A DNA stretch of 13,801 bases, from positions 1-13,801 of the forward strand of contig CAAFVM010000003.1 of assembly GCA_900766495.1 (NCBI GenBank), in the 5' to 3' direction. A model generated the notes under the pieces. It ran no database searches. It saw only the letters and a list, made by a program, of their open reading frames with translations, and was not told the DNA's origin. Of this stretch, positions 1-6,758 are shown in pieces (the first letter of the stretch is position 1; every line of letters begins with the position of its first letter). The translations under genes were made by a program, and so were the position numbers. This DNA comes from Clostridia bacterium (lineage in GTDB: Bacteria > Bacillota > Clostridia > Christensenellales > Borkfalkiaceae).

Positions 1-55
1 CGTTATTCAAACACGCTTCCGCGAGATGTTTCGACAAGCTCAACATGACAGATGA
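1..55. repeat. Right end of a TGTCAT inverted-repeat element, cut by the window edge
   Basis: This stretch matches positions 173-227 at 54 of 55 bases, the one difference being C/A at the 19th base. It ends in CTCAACATGACAG, the right terminus of the element described at 63-222, so the window begins inside a second, adjacent copy. It is non-coding; peptides read through it are repeat translations. Confidence 0.8.
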
Positions 56-62
56 AAAAACG

Positions 63-222
63 TGTCATTCCGAGCGTAGCCGAGGAATCTCGTGGAAACG
101 AATACTTTCTAATTCCCCGCGGTAATGTTTTTCTGTTATTTAGATTTTGCGCCCACGAGGGCGTAGTTGTGCCGTTATTCAAACACGCTTACGCGAGATG
201 TTTCGACAAGCTCAACATGACA
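63..222. repeat. Complete 160-bp MITE-like element with imperfect terminal inverted repeats
   Basis: The left end reads TGTCATTCCGAGCG and continues to ATCTCG. The right end, read on the minus strand, is TGTCATGTTGAGC and also continues to ATCTCG. The ends therefore share a skeleton of TGTCAT, three variable bases, GAGC, a variable stretch, CGA, three or four variable bases and ATCTCG over about 30 bp. The interior has TTCTAATTCCCCGCG and a TTGCGCC...GAGGGCG stretch that recurs at 11729-11790. No transposase is encoded, so any movement would need one supplied from elsewhere. Similar TCATTCCGAGCGAAGC...GAATCTC repeats are known from many bacterial genomes, where they give spurious short proteins. 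The complete two-ended form here is read directly from the sequence; mobility is inferred. Confidence 0.7.
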
Positions 223-250
223 GATGAATGCGGCTTGCTCCCCACTCACC

Positions 251-1390
251 TTAAACGCTCGGTTCAATAATAATCATTTGCCCGGGAGCGAACCAGTGGA
301 AAATCTTCGTGCCTTTATACTCGCCCTCGATGCGTTCGATGTTGGTTTGAGAGTTATTCACGAACAGCAAAAACTCCTTGCCGTCGGAATCCACAAAGCG
401 GGAAACAATCATAGGTCTTGCCCAAACGCGCTTAAATTCAAGCCCCTCGATACAAGCGGGCGTGTAAAGCGGAGTTCCGCCGTAGGTTTTGCCAGCGTGG
501 AAAACTTCAATAAGCTGCGAATTTGCAAGGCGGTCGGCAAAATGGTCGTTAAAAAGCTTCATTTGGCGAACGATTCTGCCGTAAGTATCGGTTTTTTGAT
601 AATACTGGTCGAACGGCGACTGACGATAGTTATATTCGAGCAACCTGCCGTAAATATAGAACCAGGAAATGCCCTTTGCGCCGTGCGCACACGCGGTTGA
701 AATTTGCCAACGAATGTCGTCTTCGGTAGGCACGCGATAGGACATATGCCCTACCGAAAGCAAGGTCGTCCAAAAATCTACGCCAGCGCGGAGCGAACAT
801 TCGCGATAGCGGTTGAGGTTATGGAAATAATATTCGATGCCGTCCTCGCTCGCGTTTTCGAACATTTGAAAATAGCAATCGTAACAAAGCTGTTCAAGCC
901 CGGTTTGCTTCACGGCGTCAACCAGCATATCGGCGTAACCCGCATGGTTGGTTTGCAAATTTTTAACGAAATCTTCTTCGAAAAACGGCAAAAAGTTGAT
1001 GAACGGGCGGGCGTATTCTTTAACTATTTTAACCGCCTTAAGCATGGCTTCCCAGTGTTCTTTTGCGGGTTCGTCGCCCACGTGAAAAGCGTAGAACGCG
1101 GGGTGGCTTGCGTAAGTTTTAACCGCAGCTTCAACGCGTTTGCGGTATTCTTCCTCCCCTATGTCGGGCAGTTCGTACCACAGCGTGCGCCTGTCGCAAA
1201 CGATAACTTTCATTCCCTTTTTCGCAGCGGCGTCAAGGTTTTTAAGCACGTATTCCTCGTCGCCCGCCTCGCACCAGCAAGTCATGGGCAAATTCATTCC
1301 CATTTCTGCCCAGTCGTCAACGCAGGAAACCGCGTCAACCGCACCGGCGGACGTATAGTTCCAAAAACTTGTTACAAATTGTTTTTTCAT
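251..1390 (-). CDS. TIM-barrel glycoside hydrolase-like protein (clan GH-A-like), cytoplasmic
   Basis: A 379-residue protein without a signal peptide. The fold signs are those of a (beta/alpha)8 glycosidase: EMGMNLPMT (29-37), a KKGMKVIVCD strand (57-66), HPAFYAFHVGDEP (96-108) and AHGAKGISWFYIYG (235-248). In beta-galactosidase-like families a [T/G]-D-E-P motif at this place holds the acid/base glutamate, which would be E107. A second catalytic carboxylate is not obvious near the strand 7-like segment. A short beta-rich tail (about 325-379) ends the protein, so the length fits a barrel plus a small C-terminal domain. The ATG at 1390 has an AGGA site nine bases upstream. It lies 23 bp after the rhamnosidase-like gene and is probably co-transcribed with it, which suggests a role in breaking down the same glycan. 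Substrate and exact family cannot be read from the sequence. Confidence 0.72.
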   Translation of the reverse strand: MKKQFVTSFWNYTSAGAVDAVSCVDDWAEMGMNLPMTCWCEAGDEEYVLKNLDAAAKKGMKVIVCDRRTLWYELPDIGEEEYRKRVEAAVKTYASHPAFYAFHVGDEPAKEHWEAMLKAVKIVKEYARPFINFLPFFEEDFVKNLQTNHAGYADMLVDAVKQTGLEQLCYDCYFQMFENASEDGIEYYFHNLNRYRECSLRAGVDFWTTLLSVGHMSYRVPTEDDIRWQISTACAHGAKGISWFYIYGRLLEYNYRQSPFDQYYQKTDTYGRIVRQMKLFNDHFADRLANSQLIEVFHAGKTYGGTPLYTPACIEGLEFKRVWARPMIVSRFVDSDGKEFLLFVNNSQTNIERIEGEYKGTKIFHWFAPGQMIIIEPSV

Positions 1391-1413
1391 ATAAAAATTT
1401 CCTGTTTTTTAAG

Positions 1414-3306
1414 TTATTTTTTGAATTTTACTCTTCCCGTTACGGCGTAATAATAAATGGGCAAAGCGCTCCAACCGTGGCACAAACTGCCTGCCGAATC
1501 GAAAGAACCCGCACCTTCGATGGTTTCCCAGAACGAGGTTGCGCCCGCGTCGAGCATCGATTTATAATCGCGGTCAAGCACGCTTATAACGTAATCTTCA
1601 TATTTCTTACCGAGAGGCAAAAGCGCGTCGTATAAATAAGCCGCCGAAGCGAGAGTTGCAGGCACCGCGGCGCCGCCTATAAGCTTATCGGCAAGTTTGA
1701 TTTTCTTGTCTTGCGGGCAGGCGCCTATAAGCATAGCCAAGCCGTTGCCGAACTCTGTATAAAAGTTTTCGCCAACGTAAGCGCGGAACATTTCGGCTTT
1801 TTCGTCGTAAAATTCGCGCGTTATAAGCGAAACGAACGCGGAGGTGTCCTTTTTATCCTCGGGGTAAATCGAGGCGTATTTTTCTTCGGCGTAAACGTAA
1901 TATGCGTTTAAATTAAGCGCGTAACGCTTAACGTATTTATCGGCGGCGGTGCGAGAAAGTTCGCCCGCGTTGTCGCTCCCCTCCGTCCACTCGTAAAAGT
2001 TCCAGTAAGGGTATGCAAAGTCGGCTATAAGCCCGTTATCGGCTATTTCGCGGAAATTTTGCATTATTTTTTTCACCACTCCGCCAACCTCGTCAAGCAC
2101 AGTTCTGTCGCCTGTGAATTTAACGTATTCGGCAACCTGAACGGCAAACGCAAGCGAGTAAAGCGGGATTGCCGGGGTGTTCACCGAGGGGTAAGTCAGC
2201 TCTAAAAATCCGTCGCTTCTAACGCCTTTCGAAATTAAAACAAGGTTAGAACGGGTGAATTTTTCGCTGTCTTTAAAAGCGTAATATGCGCAAAGCATTT
2301 CGTTGCGACTGTCGAACGTGTAAAGCCCCTGCTCGCGCCACGGGCAATCTTCGTAATGTTCGTGCATGCACAAGGAAAGCGTATCCGCCGCGACCTCGGA
2401 AATGCGTTTATGCAGCGGAGTATCTGCAACGATTTCACTGCGCGTAAGCGGATATTCCACGGGCAGAACGGTAGCCGCGTTTATTTTAAGCGGCTCTTCG
2501 GCATGCACTTCCAAATAGCGCAAACCCAGCCTGCGGAAAGGATTTATATATACGTTTTCGCCCTTTTTGGCAACGTATTCAACCGAGAAATCGCGCTTGC
2601 CGACTTTGCGCAAAACCTGCCCGCCGAACTGAATGTGTTCGCCGTAAGTTATAAGCAGTTTTTGCGTTTTATCGGTGCAGACGTCTAAATACAACTGCCC
2701 TGCGGTTTCTTTGCCTAAATCGAAAAGGTAAACGTTGTTTTCTTGTTTAATAAGCGTTGAGTTTGCAGGCGCGCCCACGTTGAGTTTTTTTATGGGGCGA
2801 GGCAAAATATTACGCGTTTTGTCGGTTAAAACGCGGCTTTTTGCAAAATTCGGCAAATCAACGGTTTCGTCGTATAAAAACGAATAACCGAGCTGCCCCG
2901 TAATAACCTTTTTATACCCCTTTTTGTAACGCGTGTACTCGCGCGAAAGAGTGTTCTCGTCGCTTACGGCAATAATTTCGTTGTTCGACGAAAGCTCGAA
3001 AATAACGCCCGCCCCGTCGTCAATGGAGCATTGAGTGTTTACGCCCTCGTACCAAACGATTATTTCAAGCAGGTTTTCACCGCTTTTTAAGTAATTATCA
3101 AGAGTTATTTCGTCGGCGTATTTTACGCTTGAGTATGCTTTGTATGCGCCGAACGCGGCGAGTTTGCCGTTTACGTATGCGGCGTAGTCAGACTCGGCGG
3201 CTATTGTAAGTTTTGCCGACGAGCGATTAAAAGCGCATTTAAAACTTGCGTATTCGTCTTTTTCGGCTTGCTTTCCAAGCCATATCCATTTTGATTTTTC
3301 AAGCAT
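1414..3306 (-). CDS. GH78-type alpha-L-rhamnosidase-like glycoside hydrolase
   Basis: A 630-residue protein without a signal peptide, predicted cytoplasmic. The N-terminus (KWIWLGK, 6-12, then a beta-rich region with YAAYVNGKLAAFGAY at 41-55) matches the accessory beta-sandwich start of GH78 proteins. The catalytic (alpha/alpha)6 barrel begins near residue 290. Its hallmark HEHYEDCPWREQGLYTFDSR (315-334) aligns with the family DCP-x-R-[DE]-E segment and supplies D320, E325 and D332. ATSFWETIEG (589-598) gives E594, the position of the second catalytic acid in the [T/S]-x-W-E motif, followed by SLCHGWSALP (607-616), where the family usually has S-x-N/C-H. GH78 enzymes release terminal alpha-L-rhamnose from plant or bacterial glycans; other GH78-like specificities remain possible. 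At 630 residues it is shorter than many multidomain GH78 proteins. The start at 3306 has only a weak upstream purine stretch. It opens a two-gene unit with the gene at 251-1390. Confidence 0.85.
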   Translation of the reverse strand: MLEKSKWIWLGKQAEKDEYASFKCAFNRSSAKLTIAAESDYAAYVNGKLAAFGAYKAYSSVKYADEITLDNYLKSGENLLEIIVWYEGVNTQCSIDDGAGVIFELSSNNEIIAVSDENTLSREYTRYKKGYKKVITGQLGYSFLYDETVDLPNFAKSRVLTDKTRNILPRPIKKLNVGAPANSTLIKQENNVYLFDLGKETAGQLYLDVCTDKTQKLLITYGEHIQFGGQVLRKVGKRDFSVEYVAKKGENVYINPFRRLGLRYLEVHAEEPLKINAATVLPVEYPLTRSEIVADTPLHKRISEVAADTLSLCMHEHYEDCPWREQGLYTFDSRNEMLCAYYAFKDSEKFTRSNLVLISKGVRSDGFLELTYPSVNTPAIPLYSLAFAVQVAEYVKFTGDRTVLDEVGGVVKKIMQNFREIADNGLIADFAYPYWNFYEWTEGSDNAGELSRTAADKYVKRYALNLNAYYVYAEEKYASIYPEDKKDTSAFVSLITREFYDEKAEMFRAYVGENFYTEFGNGLAMLIGACPQDKKIKLADKLIGGAAVPATLASAAYLYDALLPLGKKYEDYVISVLDRDYKSMLDAGATSFWETIEGAGSFDSAGSLCHGWSALPIYYYAVTGRVKFKK

Positions 3307-3343
3307 TGTTCTTTTTTGTTTTTCCTTGATTTTTTTATTGTGT

Positions 3344-3405
3344 GGTTATTCAAGCAAGCGCTTCCGCGAGATGTTTCGGCGGCGCTTCGCTTGCTCAACA
3401 TGACA
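3344..3405. repeat. Solo right end of the TGTCAT element
   Basis: Runs from GGTTATTCAAGCAAGCG through CTTCCGCGAGATGTTTCG to GCTCAACATGACAG, as at 173-223. It carries an extra GGCGGCGCTTCGCTT stretch in the middle, where the left-edge copies have a short ACAA. No matching left end lies upstream, so this is a partial copy. It sits just upstream of the rhamnosidase-like gene, and any promoter for that gene would have to lie in or beside it; I see no convincing -35/-10 pair. The stretch 3406-3545 holds no gene. It has a degenerate GGGGGCGCCCAGTGGTCG sequence near 3457-3475 and a CTGTCATT fragment near 3507. Confidence 0.65.
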
Positions 3406-3545
3406 GAAAACAAAGGGAGCGAGTGCAACAAATAAACTTGTATAATTGTTTTCTGTAGGGGGCGCCCAGTGGTCGTCAATTTTTGTGTAGGTTGTCCGCA
3501 ACGCTCTGTCATTATTGACTGCACGCCGTTCCTCAAACACTGCCC

Positions 3546-3586
3546 TGTCATTCCGAGCGAAGCCGAGGAATCTCGTGGAAACGAAC
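3546..3586. repeat. Solo left end of the TGTCAT element
   Basis: TGTCATTCCGAGCGAAGC, then CGAGGAATCTCGTGGAAACGAA: the full left terminus without the interior or right end. With the right end at 3344-3405 it makes an outward-facing pair, the reverse order of the intact copy at 63-222, so the two are unlikely to be the ends of one element. Confidence 0.7.
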
Positions 3587-3644
3587 GCGCAACTTAACTT
3601 AAGTTTACCACACAGTAAAATATAAAAGCAAGAAAAATAATATG

Positions 3645-3690
3645 TTTTTAAAAAAGTAGCGCGGGGCGCTAAATAAACGCCCCGCGCAAA
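3645..3690 (-). terminator. Intrinsic terminator of the central gene block
   Basis: On the minus strand a perfect 10-bp stem GCGCGGGGCG / CGCCCCGCGC (arms 3678-3687 and 3659-3668) encloses a 9-base loop. Three bases later comes a run of six T. It lies about 30 bp past the stop codon of the gene ending at 3721, so it closes transcription arriving from the right and separates this block from the glycosidase pair. Confidence 0.92.
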
Positions 3691-3720
3691 AGCTTTGTTT
3701 TACTGTTTTATTCTGTTAAA

Positions 3721-6144
3721 TTACGCAACCCAGGTAATACCGGTTATGGTAGCGTTGTTGAAGCCCCAAATGGTTAAATCGCCTGTTTTAGAAATATCGA
3801 ATTCAAAAATGTATTCGGTATTGGTTGCAAGCGACGGAATATAACCAAAGCCGTCACCGTCTACGCCGGTCTTGTTTGCGCCTGCCGTAGACGACCAACC
3901 GGAAACGTTATAATGGCTGAACAACAACGATTCGTCGGTATTATAAACCTTAATATAGGTCACTGCATGCGGGCTATCAGCTCCCATATTAAACGCCCCT
4001 ACATACACTTGACCGTTATAGTCATTCCACCATCCGGGTTGAACTGAACCGTTAGACCATACAAACTCACACGCGTTATTTCCATAAGCCCCGTTAAAAT
4101 TAGTGTTACTATCTTTTACACTAAACGCGCTGAATTTTACTTTAATGCGGAGTTTGGTGAAGCCTGCGGCTTTCTTATCGGCATAGCTATCGAAAGTAAC
4201 TTTATCTCCGGTAGCACCGCCAACAACGTAAGCGCCGTTTTCGTCGGCTTCGCGTTTGTTTCCGTTTACATAAACTTTACCTATAGAGGGGTCAACTTCG
4301 CCGCCGTCAACAACGGTAAGGTTAATTTCCTGCGTAAATTCAACGCCGTAATAGGTTACGGTAACGGTAATTTTAGCGGAACCTGCCGCAACGCCTATTA
4401 CCTGCTTGCCGTCTACGCGAGCTTTTGCTTCGTCGGACGAAACAGCCGCAAAAGTATAATTTGCTTCGCTTATTACGTTGCCTTTCGCGTCGGTCAATAC
4501 GGCACCTATGCCCATATCGTTACCTACTTCAAGTTGAGTTTTATCGGTAACGGTAAGAACCGGTTTGTTAGCCGCGTTTGCGTTTACGGTAACGTTTAAA
4601 GTAGCTTTTTTGCCGCATGCTTCGGCAGTAATAACAGAGGCACCCTCTTTTACGCCCATGGCTTTATTGCCCGAAACGTAAACAACGTCGTTACTCGAGG
4701 TGTAAGTAATATCGGAGCCGTCGTTAGTGGTCGCGGCAAGAGTAAATTCGCTCCATTCGTCAACGGTTAAGCTTTCGTTTTCGAAAGAAACTTGGGTTTT
4801 GCTATCGCCCCAAACTACGCTCGTTATAGTTGCGTATTGCAAACCGAACATAGTAATATCGGACGTTTTAGCGCAATCGAATTCGAAAATGTATTCGGTA
4901 TCTACGGCAAGAGGAGCTATATATCCGTAACCGCTCGAAGACCAGTTTGCAACTTCATAGTGTTCGAATATTTTCGTTCCCTGCGCGTTATAAACTTTAA
5001 TATAACCGTATTCTTTAGGTTTGTTTATGCTATTAAACGCACCCATATATGCTCCGCTTGGGTAATTATTAAACCAACCTGCATATATGCCCTTATATTT
5101 ATAACCGAACGAATAACCACCGCCGGCTACGGTAACGTTGCCGCCATTAAATTGACTGAATTTCATGGTTACGCGCAGTTTGGTGTAACCCTGTTTTCTC
5201 ATAGTTTCTGCATTATCGAAAGTAACGTTGCCGTTAGAAGCTACAGCTTTATCTGCAGTGAGTTCGGTTTCGCCGAGATAAGCCTTGCCGCTTAAATATG
5301 CGGTAACGCTTTCTTCTATTTTCTTACCGCACTTCTCGCATTCCTGCCAGTATTCGGTAGCGCTCTTTTTAAGTACATAGTTATGGGCAACCGCGTAAAG
5401 ATTTACGTTGCCTTTTACGGTTCCGTCTTCAAAATTCCATTCGGCGGTTTTAGCCTTGTTGGCGTAGTAGCAAACTTCGTCGTCTGCTTCGGGAGCGGTG
5501 AGTTTTGCACCGTAAACAACTTTTTCTTCTTTTACGGCGGTAGTTCCGTCTAAGCCGTAAGCCTTGTAATCGAAAGTGTAGTAACCCGCAAGTTGTTCTT
5601 TAAGGGTTTCGTCGGTTTCGGTTTCGCTTGCGGTAAGGGCAACCTCGGCAAGAGCAAAGGTCTTCTGAACCGTCCAGGTGGTTGTTTCGCCCTCGGTTAC
5701 GTAAGCGGCAACCGCAAGGTCGGTACCGTAGTTAGCGGCGGGAATATCGTAAACGTAAACGATAAGTTCCATCGCGCCCGCGTAAGCTTCGCTTTCGAAC
5801 CAACCGGTAAGCTCGGCGTTTACTTTTTTAACCTGCTCGCTTTCGCTGGTGGCAAGAGTATCGTTGCCGAGCAAGCCTTTGGGGCAAACGGCAACGCCGG
5901 TAACGGCGGTTTCGCCAAGCGCTTTAAACGCGGTTTTTTCCATTGCAACGTGGAATTTTACGCCCGCGCCGTGAGTTTCGTCTACATAGCGAACCGAAGC
6001 GCCTTTAACCGCGCAAACGGTTTCTTCATAAACGTTGGGGGTAACGGTTTCGTCGGCATACGCGTTAGAAATGCCGAAAGCCATAGCCGTGCATGCAATT
6101 GCAACAACCGATAAAGCGGCTATAAGTTTATTTTTAATTTTCAT
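3721..6144 (-). CDS. Secreted multi-domain Ig-like surface protein with two copies of an unrecognised module
   Basis: An 807-residue exported protein. The start at 6144 is chosen over the in-frame ATG at 6219 because it has GGAGGGG ten bases upstream and opens directly on a signal peptide (MKIKNKLIAALSVVAIACTA, cleavage probably near AYA-DE, residue 30). Domains in order: a region at about 40-180 with GASVRY and GVKFHV, resembling N-terminal domains I recall from Clostridia surface proteins; an InlB/Flg_new-like repeat (about 187-253); a short H-x-Y...C-x2-C-G segment (254-273); module copy 1 (305-446); two Big_2-like Ig domains (about 447-521 and 528-613); module copy 2 (622-806). The modules share F-D...G-[YF]-T-K-L-R, G-W-[WF]-N-[ND]-Y, Y-I-K-V-Y-N and T-E-Y-I-F-E-F-D motifs with the protein at 8615-11098. 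No LPXTG, SLH or other anchor is visible at the C-terminus, so it may be released or held non-covalently. Binding to carbohydrate is a guess from architecture. Confidence 0.88.
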   Translation of the reverse strand: MKIKNKLIAALSVVAIACTAMAFGISNAYADETVTPNVYEETVCAVKGASVRYVDETHGAGVKFHVAMEKTAFKALGETAVTGVAVCPKGLLGNDTLATSESEQVKKVNAELTGWFESEAYAGAMELIVYVYDIPAANYGTDLAVAAYVTEGETTTWTVQKTFALAEVALTASETETDETLKEQLAGYYTFDYKAYGLDGTTAVKEEKVVYGAKLTAPEADDEVCYYANKAKTAEWNFEDGTVKGNVNLYAVAHNYVLKKSATEYWQECEKCGKKIEESVTAYLSGKAYLGETELTADKAVASNGNVTFDNAETMRKQGYTKLRVTMKFSQFNGGNVTVAGGGYSFGYKYKGIYAGWFNNYPSGAYMGAFNSINKPKEYGYIKVYNAQGTKIFEHYEVANWSSSGYGYIAPLAVDTEYIFEFDCAKTSDITMFGLQYATITSVVWGDSKTQVSFENESLTVDEWSEFTLAATTNDGSDITYTSSNDVVYVSGNKAMGVKEGASVITAEACGKKATLNVTVNANAANKPVLTVTDKTQLEVGNDMGIGAVLTDAKGNVISEANYTFAAVSSDEAKARVDGKQVIGVAAGSAKITVTVTYYGVEFTQEINLTVVDGGEVDPSIGKVYVNGNKREADENGAYVVGGATGDKVTFDSYADKKAAGFTKLRIKVKFSAFSVKDSNTNFNGAYGNNACEFVWSNGSVQPGWWNDYNGQVYVGAFNMGADSPHAVTYIKVYNTDESLLFSHYNVSGWSSTAGANKTGVDGDGFGYIPSLATNTEYIFEFDISKTGDLTIWGFNNATITGITWVA

Positions 6145-6148
6145 AAAA

Positions 6149-6343
6149 TCAGCCCCTCCAGTCGTTGTCGCCGTAATCCCACCACGACCATGAGAAGCCG
6201 TAGCCCTGTTTGCCGCCACTTGTTCTAATAGCGTCGCTATCGTGTAAGCGAACTATTTCGAGGCTTGCCTTGTTATAGGCTTTGCGGCAATCGTTTTGCT
6301 TGGTTGCCTGTTCGGCAACGCTTTGAGCAAATTTTTTGTCCAT
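6149..6343 (-). CDS. 64-residue peptide with Gly/Trp/Asp-rich tail, possible leader-core precursor
   Basis: A small protein that I do not recognise firmly. The ATG at 6343 is preferred over 6403 because AGGTGG lies just upstream. It has no hydrophobic signal segment. Residues 1-26 are polar and lysine/glutamine-rich. Then come SLEIVRLHDSDAIRTSGG (27-44) and a tail GYGFSWSWWDYGDNDWRG (47-64) with four Trp and many Gly, Asp and aromatic residues. The middle resembles, from memory, the pattern L-E-[IV]-V...D-[VA]-I-x-T-S-G of short peptides common in gut Clostridia. A G-G step followed by a compositionally distinct tail also recalls leader-core peptides, but no modifying or export enzyme is in the window. 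The stop is four bases before the next start, and the codons for D-W-R-G contain that gene's Shine-Dalgarno sequence, so translation of the two is very probably coupled. Confidence 0.7.
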   Translation of the reverse strand: MDKKFAQSVAEQATKQNDCRKAYNKASLEIVRLHDSDAIRTSGGKQGYGFSWSWWDYGDNDWRG

Positions 6344-6443
6344 TGTTCCACCTCTTATTAAAGATTTTTTATTTAAAAAGCTTTGCCCGCCCTTTGCGAA
6401 CACTCGCCTTTTTTACGTTTTTATTTTTGCTTTTATTGCGTTT

Positions 6444-6692
6444 TTAATCTCTGCCCGGAACAACAATCGTCCAGTTGCCGCCGTTGTCTTCGCCGCTGTT
6501 GTCGGGGGTTTCGCCTGAATTATCGTCGGAACTATCCGAGCCGCCGTTTGAGCTTGAAGAACCGCTTGAATTGTTTGTTCCCGAAGAACTGCCGCTATTC
6601 GAAGCGTCGCCATCCGCGCAAGCGGTAAACAGGCAAAGAGTGAGCGCCAAACACGTTGCAAGCGCAATTATTTTTTTAATAAGTTTACTCAT
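6444..6692 (-). CDS. Short Ser/Gly/Asn-rich lipoprotein
   Basis: An 82-residue protein with a clear lipoprotein signal: lysines at 3-7, a hydrophobic core and lipobox LFTA-C25. After the cysteine almost everything (29-72) is Ser, Gly, Asn, Asp, Thr and Glu, like the linker that follows the lipid cysteine in many Clostridia lipoproteins, including the one at 8615-11098. The only non-linker part is the last 11 residues, NWTIVVPGRD with a preceding Gly. AGGGGA precedes the ATG at 6692. It lies 66 bp after the oxidoreductase gene and 100 bp before the peptide gene, in the same direction. It may be a real small lipoprotein or the surviving N-terminus of a larger one; the open frame and good start favour expression either way. 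No function can be assigned. Confidence 0.7.
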   Translation of the reverse strand: MSKLIKKIIALATCLALTLCLFTACADGDASNSGSSSGTNNSSGSSSSNGGSDSSDDNSGETPDNSGEDNGGNWTIVVPGRD

Positions 6693-6758
6693 CTATGTTT
6701 CCCCTGCGTTTAAATGATTTTTTAACCTTTTATAAACTTTTCAATCTTTTACAAGCAT

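Noticed and set aside
52..270. Plus-strand open frame with V-I-P-S-V-A-E-E-S-R-G-N
   Set aside because: It is a translation of the TGTCAT repeat, has no ribosome site, and this peptide pattern is a known artefact of the repeat.
704..1450. Plus-strand 248-residue open frame opposite the TIM-barrel gene
   Set aside because: It is antisense to a clear enzyme frame, has no family features, and the codon pattern explains it as a shadow.
3411..3480. Promoter TTGACG, 16 bases, TACAGA upstream of the rhamnosidase gene
   Set aside because: The -10 match is poor and it lies in degenerate repeat DNA, so it is not separable from chance.
3201..3551. Minus-strand open frames across the gap and the rhamnosidase start
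   Set aside because: They read through repeat DNA, overlap the better supported rhamnosidase gene, and show no domain or good start.
6145..6219. Upstream start for the secreted protein
   Set aside because: It would add 25 residues before the signal peptide and overlap the peptide gene; the start at 6144 has the ribosome site.
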